From positions 2,356,001 to 2,420,000 of the forward strand of contig JBAJFG010000549.1 of assembly GCA_037903475.1 (NCBI GenBank): 64,000 nucleotides of DNA, read 5' to 3'. The notes below the pieces were generated by a model. The model made no database searches. It worked only from the letters and a program-made list of their open reading frames with translations, and was not told the DNA's origin. Source of the stretch: Ancylostoma caninum (Eukaryota; Nematoda; Chromadorea; Rhabditida; Ancylostomatidae). Positions within the stretch are counted from its first letter, which is position 1. The number at the start of each line of letters is the position of its first letter. Both the position numbers and the translations under genes were made by a program. This document shows positions 1-11,700 of the stretch, piece by piece.

Positions 1-284
1 TTCTATATTTCCACTGGGAAATGTATGTAAAGATGTTACCACTTCTGCAGTACAGCATGGGAAAGCCTTTGGGGAATTTATTTTATCCGCTTTATCCGAA
101 TACACTCATTGTGCTCTGAGAATGAATGAATTCCAATTATAACTGGGTTCCAAATAGGTAGGTAAGAGGGCTAGTCATTTTTTTTCATGCTCAGACGGCT
201 AGACGCCCATCTGTTGACGCCACAATAAAACATGAATTAGAACTACTACTGTTACAATTGGGCTTTGCTTATGTACCTTCCACT

Positions 285-930
285 GAAAACTTAAAAAAAA
301 CAACTTCTTGACAAGCATTTGACGAACAAGTTTCTGATCGTATCTGAAAATTACTCGCACAAAAGCTTGTCGACAATTTCTTTTCGCCCTTTCCTATTGA
401 CAAGTTGTGCATCCAAAAGCTTGTCGACAAGTTGTTTTCGCCTTTTCTTGTCGACAAGTTGTCTACAACATAAAATCGTCTGCAACATGTATTCGCCTTG
501 TTCTTCACGGACAACGTTTTCTCTACCCACAATATTCTCGAAAATTCGCCTCCCCCTTCCCATCGCTAACAATCTCTAGCGCTTTCAGCGAACATAAGTT
601 GACTGCAGACATATTCTTTCAAATTTTAACACTGCAACCATTGCCCTAGTGTCCTCATCGTATGTATATTACTCGGGTGGAGGAACTTGTATCCTTCTCG
701 TCGACAAATTGGCCGAAAGACTGGCAACAAGTTTTCCGTCGAAAAGCTTGTCCACAACCTGTTTTGGTTCTTTATTGTCGACAAGTTGTCGGGGGAAAAG
801 GTTGCTGTCAACTTGTTTTTGGATGGTATGATGACATCAAACTTGTCGGCAACGACCCGCTAGTTTAAGGGTTGTTTGCAAGTTGTTTTCGGCAAAGCTG
901 GGTCATCGAGTTGTTTTTGAGGTTCTAAGC
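285..930. repeat. GTCGAC-rich dispersed repeat, copy 1
   Basis: This stretch is built from repeated variants of TTGTCGACAAGTTGT, a self-complementary motif centred on GTCGAC. It aligns with a second copy at 29885-30205, sharing the opening (AACTTsTTGACAAGCATTTG-like) and the closing block (GCAAAGCTGGG, then GTTGTTTTTG). This copy carries about 200 extra bases near 475-690 without the motif. Short open frames on both strands arise from the repeat and are not considered genes. The element class is not recognised. Confidence 0.6.
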
Positions 931-1882
931 AGCAGCGTTTTCATGCGTCCCCTTCGTTATTCTTCCATAAAGTGCCGCTTTCCTATCTTTACAGACCCAT
1001 CACCACGAGTATTTTTCCTTGTTGGAAGTGCTTGCAAACACGAAGTGTCCGTGTTGCTGAGCATGCGAAATCTTCTTGCCAACGTGTTCTTCCGCCTATG
1101 CTGCCGGCAGGTAACGTTGCACTTATTCATGGTGAGCGTGCAGCCTATTCTTCTGATCAAAACGTGTTTCTCCAAATGAAGAATCACTTTGAATGTTGAG
1201 GTATAGAGCATCAGAGGTGTGCGCAATTTCCCGTTTTCCGTTTTAGGCCTTCAATTTTACGGCTACTGGCAACAGCGGAAAACAGGAAATGTTCTTGGGA
1301 AATACAAATGACGGAATCAGCCCCCTTCCCCCACATAATCCTGCCAGGTCAGTGCAACCAGGCGCTTCTTCAAAAAGTGGATGCGAAAGAGGTACATACG
1401 TTCAGCTTTGTCGACGTTTTTCTATGATGAAACGTTATTTCCTACTGATAGAATGATATCATTGATCCTAATGGGGAACCTTGAAGATCTAGAAGAATTA
1501 TTGGGTTGTTTGTAAAGTTCGTTATTTTTTTGCATTCGATCTAAAAACTAACAAAACAGTCTTCGCTGTCCTGTCCAGATAAGCGGTCGGCCACCTCTAT
1601 TGATATTGGTATGTACTGGTATTAAAATATTGGTCATCTATTATGTAAATTCCCATGTGATTTATCTCTACCAGAGCTTTAGTGGCTACAAATCGATGAA
1701 ACTAGATGCTTTTTGCAACATTTGTCCTGATCTTAGTTAGCCAACTTCATTTTTTCTCGGTGATCCATCAGTGCCTTGAGAAAGTACAAAATGTGTCTGC
1801 CTGAAGAACATGATGATGGTATAGAAGTTCTCTGCCAAGGTCCTGAATTATCTCTCCACTACGCTTTGCCGTTCGCGCAGGT
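931..1882. other. No feature recognised
   Basis: I see no gene, repeat array or element end here. This is also where downstream exons of the vWA gene A2 could lie, but nothing resembling B2 exons 2 to 6 was found on the minus strand. Confidence 0.4.
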
Positions 1883-1890
1883 GTAGCTAT

Positions 1891-2033
1891 CAGTGGCGGA
1901 CGCAATTATTTATTATCATAATTGATATTTTTATTAATTTCGTCCTCCATCTGGGTCCCCTAAGGGGATCCAAAGGCCAACTTTTTTCCCACATCTCGTC
2001 CCCCTCCCCGCCCGCTTTCTGCGTCCGGCACTG
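1891..2033. mobile_element. hAT-type MITE, short copy
   Basis: The element begins CAGTGGCGGACGCA and ends with its imperfect reverse complement TGCGTCCGGCACTG. It is flanked by an exact 8-bp target duplication, GTAGCTAT, at 1883-1890 and 2034-2041. An 8-bp duplication and CAG..CTG ends are characteristic of hAT transposons. At 143 bp it is about half the length of the copies at 7014-7291 and 37068-37342 and is more diverged inside, so it is an older or internally deleted copy. Confidence 0.8.
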
Positions 2034-2041
2034 GTAGCTAT

Positions 2042-2904
2042 GCATAAGATAAACTTCCAATATTTTTGGGCGCAGACACGGTTTCCAAAGTTTTAGAAGC
2101 AGACCACATTGTCAGCAAAGAAGCCATTTCCTCTGACCTGCATAGATGCTACAGCAAACCCGAGTTCGTCCGTAGTGAAGATAGTTCTAAGAAAGTCTTT
2201 CCTGTACAGAGGGAGAAAAGCGATTGTCATCAGAAATGGTCGCACGGCTCACATGGTTTTTGCATCCTTGCTATCAAAGGCAAATAAAAATACCCTTCGA
2301 CGTGCACATAAAACAACAGAGCGCTTTACCTTACATCGATGCAAAGCCCCACCCATCATTTTTTTAGAAATGCAGTAGAAAAATGTTTTAATGATTTATT
2401 CTTGACCCAATATGTTCAATCTAACATCAAGCTAATCAGCGGAGTTCAGGGTATCTGACACCCTTGCTTTTCACCTCTTCGTTTCTTTCCATTTCATGTA
2501 TGAGTGGAAATGAGCTAAGCTAAATTTTGCTTTCCTTTCGTTTTACGCTTTTTGCATCACGACCATTTTTGTACTTCCGTTTTTGTTCTACGTTCTAGGG
2601 GATTTGAGATTCCATTTTCGCACACCCATGAAAAGCATCTATGACGCCGTTCCACAAACAGGGGAGAGGATGCATACAGAAGCCAGTAGCTCAAGTGTTG
2701 AGACGAATGCACGTACTTTAATGTTTGGTACAATTTCGTTATTTTATGTATTTAACCTTAAGACCTGAGCAGAGAAAACTCCTGTCTTAGTAGATTTGCC
2801 ATCCAGAATCTTTCAGGTAATGAATCCCAAATGAATTCGATGAATCACAAATGTGAGCACATAACAACTCACAGCAAAATGATAGTGACGAAGGTCTGAC
2901 TTAC
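2042..2904. other. No feature recognised
   Basis: This lies immediately downstream of the vWA exon of A2 on the minus strand. In the paralogue B2 the next exon is 2.3 kb away, so A2 exon 2 need not be here. No match to B2 exon 2 is seen, and the short open frames look random. Confidence 0.4.
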
Positions 2905-3018
2905 GATGTTGGCTACATTTGGTGAACCATCCAAAATAAAAATAACGTCATGGTCGCCTCTGCCCTCGCAGTCCAGGCATTCAACACCCTGAATACATGT
3001 GATGACTGAGGTATTCAT
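2905..3018 (-). CDS. A2: first exon of a vWA-domain gene (partial)
   Basis: The minus strand encodes CIQGVECLDCEGRGDHDV followed by IFILDGSPNVANI and a consensus donor GTAAGT. This is the N-terminal beta strand and metal-site loop of a von Willebrand factor A domain. It aligns with B2 exon 1 (CIQGTQCLDCTGREDHDI). The DxSxS metal motif reads DGSPN, so the last serine is replaced. Two start models are possible: an ATG at 3018, which gives a non-hydrophobic leader (MNTSVITCIQG), or a splice acceptor TGTATTCAG that makes the exon start at 2988. The remaining exons are not seen and probably lie left of the window. vWA domains bind protein ligands, usually outside the cell. Confidence 0.65.
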
Positions 3019-3549
3019 TTATTCAAGTATCTAAATGGATCTGCCAGTTCGATTGGATTTGTGCCCTACCACCGCCTGAAGGCAGTGTGTCACCTCGAGG
3101 ATTGTCTTTGAGACTCAGCCAAACATATGGGAGCGGTTGAACGCGAAGATGTGCTTCAAGTGTCATAGAAACGTCGAAAACCCTATCAGTGGCAAGATCC
3201 TTCATTTTCCTAGCAAGAAGACTCTTTATTAGCTCATAAAATGAGGCTTTTGACAGTTTTCTTTCCAGATTTCATACACACCATTGGAATGAGCGCGTCG
3301 TTTTCCACTTTACGTCTCACGGGATTTGAAATTTTACTTCTGCACATGCCTGTTCTGGAGTCGATAATGAACGATTGCGGCAGCCGATAGATTCAGACCC
3401 ATGGCAAGCCATGCGCAAAAAGGCAGAAACCTTGGTTGATCATTCTGCCGCCATCACCGACTACCTGCGTTGATGTGACCGGCTGCTATTTCCAGCCATG
3501 TACAGAGATGGCTTGCACTCGCACAGGAGTATTGAATGCTGGCTGAAGC
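3019..3549. other. Spacer with a remnant of a TTAA-type foldback
   Basis: The stretch 3080-3110 contains AAGGCAGTGTGTCACCTCG, the terminal sequence of the foldback elements at 38338-38735 and 53629-54113, here without its partner arm. Nothing else is recognised. Confidence 0.4.
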
Positions 3550-4880
3550 TCATCTTTAGCTACATTTATAGTGTATCGGAGTCCGATCTGGTCGGATAGG
3601 AAAAGATGCCTATTGATCATCGTTATCGGACGATCGATACGTACCATTCGTTATCCGACCGGATCGGACCCCGATGAACTACAGTAGCGAGCAAAAAGAT
3701 TGCAACTTTTGGTTCATCGTCTGTAACTTTGTTCAAAGTAGAGCATGAGTGCCCAAATTTTTATGAGAGTTGTGAATCCTCAGGGAGACAGGAAAAACTT
3801 AGAGCCTGCCCATTCCATCGTTTTTCTGTTTTTTTAAGAAAAATTTATTTCGCAGAAGTCGAAATCTGTGATTTGGCACCATCGGCAACGCCTCGTGAAA
3901 TGACGTCTATCGCTGGTATCTGATCACGCTTTGGTTCCTTGATGCAGAATCAACCCGTATACGCTAGAAAATATGCATCCGTACACCACTGGTTGACATA
4001 CGCAAAGTCCACTTGAGGTTACTTCAGCAGTGATCCTCTATGAATGTATCTGTCAGCCTTGTTCCTTCTATCAGCTCTGTTTAGAAGGGAACGGTACTGC
4101 TGACGCTTCCACAAGTTTAGTTACGAGTATTCGGTTTTAATGCAGTTCATTACTCTCTTGGAACTCCGAAATATTCTTGCTGATTTCAGTGCACCCAATT
4201 GTGCACATCATGGAAAATTAGTTTTGGAATTTTTTCTGTCTCTGGGGGCAAGATGCCTCAACGACGATCCCATTAGTGATGAAGATGCTACAGGGTTCCA
4301 AGAATATTGTCGAGCACACTTGTATACATGCCGCCTTGGGTGCACTGAAATCAGCAAAAATATTTCGGAGTTCCGAGAGAGTAATGAACTGCATTAAAAC
4401 CGAATACTCGTAACTGAACTTGTGGAAGCGTCAGCAGTACCTTTCCCTTCTAAACAGAGCTGATAGAAGGAACAAGGCTGACAGACACATTCATAGAGGA
4501 TCACTGCTGAAGTAACCTCATGTGGACTTTGCGTATGTCAACCAGTGGTGTACGGATGCATATTTTCTAGCGTATACGGGGTGATTCTGCATCAACGAAC
4601 CAAAGCGTGATCAGATACCAACGATAGACGTCATTTCACGAGGCGTTGTCGATAGTGCCATATCACAGATTTCGACTTCTGCGAAATAAATTTTTCTTAA
4701 AAAACAGAAAAACGGTGGAATGAGCAGGCTCTAAATTTTTTCCTGTCTGCGTGAGTATTCACAACTCTCACAAAAATTTGGGCACTCATGCTCTGGTTTG
4801 AACAAAGTTACAGGTGAAAAACCAAAAGTTGCAATCGTTTTGCTCGCTACTGTACAAATGTAGCTTTAGCAGAAGATGAG
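3550..4880. mobile_element. Large foldback element (1.33 kb inverted repeat)
   Basis: Two long arms are near-perfect reverse complements. For example AGTTACGAGTATTCGG at 4119-4136 is matched by CCGAATACTCGTAACT at 4400-4415. The arms meet around 4260-4280 with little spacer, and the outer ends are near CTCATC (left) and GATGAG (right). The whole unit would fold into a hairpin of roughly 600 bp. It has no coding capacity beyond the chance open frame across the centre. It lies in the interval between A1 and the A2 vWA exon. Confidence 0.85.
3570..3678. mobile_element. Small palindromic MITE nested in the left foldback arm
   Basis: The left arm of the 3550-4880 foldback contains about 100 bases absent from the right arm. 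The insert is itself an inverted repeat (ATCGGAGTCCGATCTGGTCG against the reverse complement of CCGGATCGGACCCCGAT) and is flanked by TA. The uninterrupted right arm gives the pre-insertion sequence directly. A TA-flanked palindrome suggests a Tc1/mariner-type MITE. Confidence 0.65.
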
Positions 4881-5153
4881 GAGTGGTGTCTGTAAGACAA
4901 CAACGAGCACCACCTTCACTAAATTGATGAGGATGATCTGCCTGAGTCTCAGCCAAAGGCAGGTGATCACCCGCTGAATGTTGCAGTCACAGCTTGGTGT
5001 GACTGCGACGGCATTATCCACTGTGATACACTGCCACACTACACTGCCCTCGGCAGACCTGTGCTGTCAGCAGTTGGATAGATTGGCCGCAAAATAAGCA
5101 CAAAATGGTCCGAATCACGGCACGATCCGATGCTTGCACAATGATGCTCGTCC

Positions 5154-6045
5154 TCACATCGCAAGAGTAACACCCACGCCAGGAGCTCCATGAGCAAGAA
5201 GTCTTCCAGACACAGCAAAAACTCTTCCGACACTCCGGAAGAGTTCTTGCTCATGGCTCAGGTACATGCTTAGAGAAAGTGGCGCCTGCACTGACGCGTT
5301 TTGATGGACGTGCAATTCCAGATGTACCCACCTAATCGATGTTCTCAATATTACAATCTCCATGTCTTTCCACTGGAGATCATTAGTGATCAAGACTTCT
5401 TGCTTCGATTTTGACTGCTTATCACACTCTCTCGAAGCGGATACCACATATTTTAAGAGCACGAAAATGGAATTTCGAGCTTACTGCATCAAAATTTAGT
5501 TCTGCGTGACGAGATTGACTGGCTCGTTTGGTTATAACCTCCAAATATGCTGCGTTAGTCTGTGGATCCGTATCGTAGCGGCATGTCTGCAGAAGGCTGA
5601 GGACATCGTTTTCTTTTAATGGATACACTTTGAAGCCTCCAATAGTCCGACTATTTTGGAAAACTCACGCCATTGAAAACACGTTTACGGGCATCTAATA
5701 CCCAACCTCATCTCTGAGCAATCGCGGCGGGCGCACGAAGTGGTCCTTCTTGGCATTTTCTGCATGCAGCAACGTTGAGAGATGATCCAACTGTCAGCCG
5801 AAAGGTTTCAGATTGTGGAAAAGCTTCAGAAGCGTTCTATGGATATCCCAGAACTGTAAAGGGCTTTTCACTACTTTTAGACCATCTTGCTTAGGGAATG
5901 CTAGGCCTAATCGATGCAGAAGGACTGCAGCAAAGAGTCGACAGATGGCCTTAACGAGAACTTCTGGTGCAGGTACTCTGATTTGACCGACCTTGGCTGT
6001 CCTGCTGGAAAAATCAAGCATGTCTAAATAGAATTCTCTAATCAA
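5154..6045 (-). pseudogene. Broken coding-like stretch, family not recognised
   Basis: Three successive minus-strand open frames (6045-5794, 5628-5422, 5462-5154) have protein-like composition, for example VGQIRVPAPEVLVKAICRLF and DPQTNAAYLEVITKRA. Frame breaks lie between them. No family was recognised. They sit between A1 exon 10 and the A2 vWA exon, so one piece could be a real exon of A1. However, no counterpart was found between B1 exon 10 and B2, which favours a decayed transposon or retrotransposon. Confidence that this ever coded is modest. Confidence 0.25.
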
Positions 6046-7013
<968 letters not shown>

Positions 7014-7291
7014 CAGTGGCGGACGCAGAAAGTGGGCGGGAGGGGGGGCGTGGGAAGAAAAGTGGGGTCTCCGCCGTTTTGGGGACCCAGACGGAAAATA
7101 AAATTAATAATAATATTAATTATAATAATAAACAATAAATAAAAAATATATTAAAAATAATAATAAAAATAAACAATTAAAAATAAACTAACACAAGATT
7201 TTTATTTGTATTGTAAAGTAATTTCGAAAATTTGGCGACCCATTCTCGGGGGGGGGCGCGCCCCCCCCCCCCCCCCCTGCGTCCGCCACTG
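7014..7291. mobile_element. hAT-type MITE, full-length copy
   Basis: The 278-bp element starts CAGTGGCGGACGCAG and ends CTGCGTCCGCCACTG. The flanks are ATATATAT on both sides (7006-7013 and 7292-7299), compatible with an 8-bp target duplication, though the site is a TA repeat. It has poly-G/poly-C stretches inside each end and an AT-rich core of AATAAT-like repeats. It is almost the exact reverse complement of the copy at 37068-37342, so both inserted recently. Confidence 0.85.
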
Positions 7292-7302
7292 ATATATATA
7301 TC

Positions 7303-8568
7303 GGAAACTACCGCCCTATTGCTTTGTTGTCTATACCGTACAAACTGTCCACGAAGATCATTCTGAACCGGCTTGAAACCACGCTTGATGAGTACCAGCC
7401 AATAGAACAGGCAGGTTTCAGAAAAGGCTTTTGCTGTATGAACCACATTCACACTATCGTCCAGCTGATTGAGAGATGCAGGGAATACACGATGCCTCTG
7501 ATCCTCACATTCGTCGACTACAGAAAAGCATTCGACTCCGTCGAAACGAATGCAGTCTTGAATGCGCTCATACATGCAGGAGTAGATCCAGCTTACGTGA
7601 ACATTCTTGAGCAGTGCAATGTCGGAACAACGACGACAATCCAGTTGTTTGACAAAAAACTACGCATTCCGATCGGAAAAGGTGTCCGACAAGGAGACAC
7701 AATATCGCCAAAACTGTTCACGTCAGCCCTCCAGTATGCTATGTCTCGACTGAACTGGGAAGACAAAGGTATCACGATCGACGGAAAGAAGCTCTCAAAC
7801 CTACGATTCGCAGACGACGTGGTTCTTGTTAGCAACAACACATCAGAGATGAACCAGCTGCTAAACGAGCTGAACGAAGTGAGCAAGAGCATCGGGCTGG
7901 AAATGAATATGAAGAAGACACAGATGATGGCAAATCAGTGGTGTGACAACGGAATAGTACAGCTGGATGGAATTATCTTGAGGAAAGTAGACAGCTACGT
8001 TTACCTGGGACGTGAAGTAAATATGACGAACGACTTGACAGGCGAAATTGGGCGAAGAAGAAAAGCGGCGTGGGCAGCCATGGACACGATTCGAGAAACG
8101 ACAAGTCAAATCAGGGACTCGAAGCTGCGAGCTCACTTATTTGATTCTACGGTACTTCCGGCACTGTGTTATGCTACTGAAACATGGACGGACAACAGAA
8201 ACATCTCCTTGGCTATGAGAACGACACACAGGGCCTTGGAAAGATGTCTTCTGGAAACGAATAGATGGAAGCAATGGAAATGTGGCCTCAATAGCAAAGA
8301 CTTGAGGAAGGAATCGAAGATCAAGGACCTGACAGACTACATGGCATCCGCAAAGCATCGGTGGGCAGGACACGTGATGCGCCGAACTGACGACAGATGG
8401 AGCACGAGATCAACTCTCTGGACTCCCTTGAACGTCAAAAGACCCCTCGGCCGACCCTTCACGCGCTGGTCTGATACATTTTCCAGGTCGTTTAAACAAA
8501 GAGAACTGACGAACTGGATGAGAGCGGCCCGAGACAGGAGAACCTGGAGCGAATGTGGTCCACACTGA
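7303..8568 (+). pseudogene. 5'-truncated RTE-clade non-LTR reverse transcriptase
   Basis: An open frame of about 421 codons runs from the truncation point (NYRPIALLS) to a stop at 8568. It shows the reverse transcriptase motifs in order: FVDYRKAFDSVE (catalytic Asp), GVRQGDTISPKLF, LRFADDVVL (the F/YADD active site), and GLEMNMKKTQ. The C-terminal region (LCYATETWTDN, GHVMRRTDDRW, RPLGRPFTRWSD) is typical of RTE elements. The apurinic endonuclease domain that precedes the RT in intact copies is missing, as expected from incomplete target-primed insertion. The RT frame itself is undamaged, implying a young insertion. It is followed by a TA-rich tail and lies downstream of A1 exon 10, in opposite orientation to A1. 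Confidence 0.9.
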
Positions 8569-8615
8569 GAAGACCAACCCAGCAGTGAAGATGGACCATC
8601 AAAGTATCAAAGTAA

Positions 8616-8664
<49 letters not shown>

Positions 8665-8665
8665 A
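8569..8665. repeat. RTE 3' end with (TA)n tail
   Basis: The short 3' untranslated sequence after the RT stop passes into TA repeats (8617-8665). RTE-type elements commonly end in short tandem repeats rather than poly-A. Confidence 0.6.
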
Positions 8666-8766
8666 ACTGCCAATTAAAGTTTATTAAGAAGACTGAATTT
8701 TATTCCTAGTTGCGTATATCATAGACTTTTGCGCCTATGCATAAAATTAGAAGGAATAATTTTGTG

Positions 8767-8773
8767 ACTTGCC
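8767..8773 (-). other. GC-type 5' splice site of A1 exon 10
   Basis: The exon ends TACG followed by GCAAGT. The paralogue B1 has TACG followed by GTAAGT at the same place. All other donor positions match the consensus, as is usual for functional GC-AG introns. If it is not used, the frame stops ten codons further on. Confidence 0.55.
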
Positions 8774-11700
8774 GTATGTGCAGACCGCAAAAAGGCGAGC
8801 CGTAGCAGGCACGTCCACAACGCCTTTCTGACAAAAAGCAAGAGCAGTTCGAGGAGTATCAGCGCATGTTCTATCTGGCATTGTGTCCTGCCAATGGTGA
8901 TCGTGCACAAGCTGCAATGGAGCTTCTGTATGAATATCCTGATTGAAGAACTAAGTAGTACAATAGCATAACATTTGGACAAAAATGGAGTGGTGTAACA
9001 TCATCAGGTGATAACTGATAGTATTAGCAAAATTTTATATAAACTAGCGTCCTCTCGGGGAGCTATAAAGTGGGATGGGGCAGCCACTGGGGCATTTGCA
9101 AAATTTTAGCACTTACCAAATATCTGGAAAATTGACAAAGAAGCAAAGCTAATAATTAGATGGGTTCAAATACGAAATCCTTCTTACGTGTTCGGCATGA
9201 GTATGGAATCTCCATCGTAGGGCGTGTTCGTGCGTGTTCCTCACTACTGGGTCAACGCAGACGCGTTTTCCATAGGCGGACTCGCATCCCGGCAATCTCA
9301 ACGTTATCGAAGAAAAACGAACCCGTATCCTGGCACTCACCGTCGGCTGGACCGCATCCTTGTACTCTCCACTTTTTTGAGTCACAGCGGACCCATCCTA
9401 TATTGGCGGACCCATATCTTGGCGTTCCCCACACCAATGGGCCACGGCGGGCGCTTCCTCTATCGGTGGACCCGTACCCTGACGTCGCTCACACCAGTAG
9501 GCCACGGCGGTCCTGTACCCTGGCGTTCCCCGTACAATTGTGTGAAGGTGGTCCTTTTTGTTCCTAAATGTTGGGCCATAGAGGACCCTTCTTCCTTCGG
9601 TGGACTCGCATTCTGGCGTTTTCTTCACTGTCGAGCCACTGAACCGTATCCTTGTATTCTCCATAATATTGAGCCACACCCAACCCATCCTATATTGGCG
9701 GACCCGTGTCCTGGCGTCCTCCACACCATTGAGCAATGGAGTCCCTTCTTCCATCTGAGGGCCCGCATTCTGATGTCTCCCTTACAGTTTGGCTAAGCCA
9801 AACCTCTTCTCCATGGGCGGACTTCCCCCATCCATCATTCTCCATCATTATTGGACCAAAGCGAGCCCATATCTTGGCGTTCTCCACCACTGGGGAACGG
9901 CGGGTCCTTTCTCCATTTGTGGACCAGCATTCTGGTGTTTTAATCACTGTTGGGCCCCACTAGACCTCCTAATCCATCGGTGGATCCATATCCTAGCGTT
10001 CTGCACGTTACTGAGCCAGAGCGAACCAACCCCACTATAATAGCGGAGCTGTATGCTGGTGTTCTCCACACTATTGGACCACATTGGACTCTTTAACCAC
10101 CGGTCAACCCTTATTCTGGTGTTTTCCCTCACAATTAGGCTAAACCCGACCCGCTCTCCATAGGCGAAGCCGTATCCTAGCGTTTTCACTAATTTTGGGA
10201 AATGGCACACCTGTTTTCGATAGGGGCACCCGTACTCTTTGTAAATCTCGAGAGTAGTGGTGAAGGCTTGGGAGTTATTCAGAAATTTTGTTTAACCATT
10301 TGTTGATTTTGAACAAATTCTGGTTGGTTGGTTACACAATGTCATGCCTTGCTGTACCGGAGCGTTTACTCTGTATGTTAGTGCGTAAGCTTTCTCAAAA
10401 TGAGCAGATGTTGTGACAGCACAATCGCTTCGAGACCTCAGTAGGGGATATGGCAAAAGCATCCACCAAATGGGCCAACCGCATAGGTCCAGCCACCACA
10501 CAGCTTCCGAGACGCTACACACTACTCAAAAAGCCAGCCCAACTCTACAGTAGAGGTGGCTAATGCGTCGCAACAGTGGAAGGGTGTTTTTCTGCTGCGT
10601 ACCTTGTGCAGCCTGAAGGCTTGTGAGCAATCCCTCACCACTATGCTGCGAGACCGCCAGCGAAGGTGATGAAATCACCATCCCGTGCATGCGGGTGAGC
10701 AAAGAGTGACGTAGGTGGCGATTCCTGGAACGAACAGGTCTGAGTCCTTAAAAATCGGCCACTTCACCACGCAGTCTGCGCCTCAGGATCACCGATGCCT
10801 ATGAGTGCCGGCCCGTTATGGTAGAATATGCCCAGCACTGTAGCCCCCTTACGGCGCTTTGTTTAATAGATGAGACTAAAGGTGCAGATGGTCATTATAG
10901 AACCAAATGTGTTTTTTTGCAGTGAAGAATGAAACTAGAAATTTTGTCCTACGTCAAAGCAAATGTGGTGCGGAATCTGATGGAGACCAAAAACAAGTTA
11001 TGTACGACTACTGATGTGACAGTAGAAACAGCAATAGTTCGCATTCTTAGTGAAAACGGATATAATATGGCTCCTGCCACAGCATGGTTCCCATACTCGA
11101 CAGTGGATGGATTACCACTCATTCTGCCCTATGTGGGGACCATACAGCACGTCCCGTGAACCAAATGGTGAGACGATCCGGCTTACCAGTTCGGCTGGTG
11201 TTCCACCCACCATTTACCTTGAAGCACGTCTTGACCTCCACCAGCATATACAAAGACAAATGCTCCGAAGCAGGGTGTCAGTATTTGAGAAAATTTGCCA
11301 GCTAAGAGGCACGGTTTACCTCATAAAGTGCGATAGCTGTGGAGACAAAATAGGTGGGTGAGACGATGAGACCACTTCGAAAGCTACTCGATGAACATCG
11401 GCGAGCATTATTAAATCTCTCCTCCTATCCGTCGGAAAGTTCTTGAGACATCGCACACTGAGGCACACGTATGAGCATGCCCCGACGTTCACAGTCATGG
11501 CCCTCCATCGACATCTCACACAGACATTGGGAAGAAAGGTAATGGAGGACATGGAAATAAAGCAACACAATCCAGAAATCATCAATAGAGAGAAATTAAG
11601 AGAGTGTTAAGGTTGATGTCGTAAGCGAAAGTATAAATGAATTGATAACGTCGCGTGGCCATTTCATTGTGTAATTGAGATCGTGGGGCTGAAGCCGCTT

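Noticed and set aside
9160..10210. Long overlapping frames on both strands
   Set aside because: Minisatellite structure keeps several frames open; no splice signals or domain similarity.
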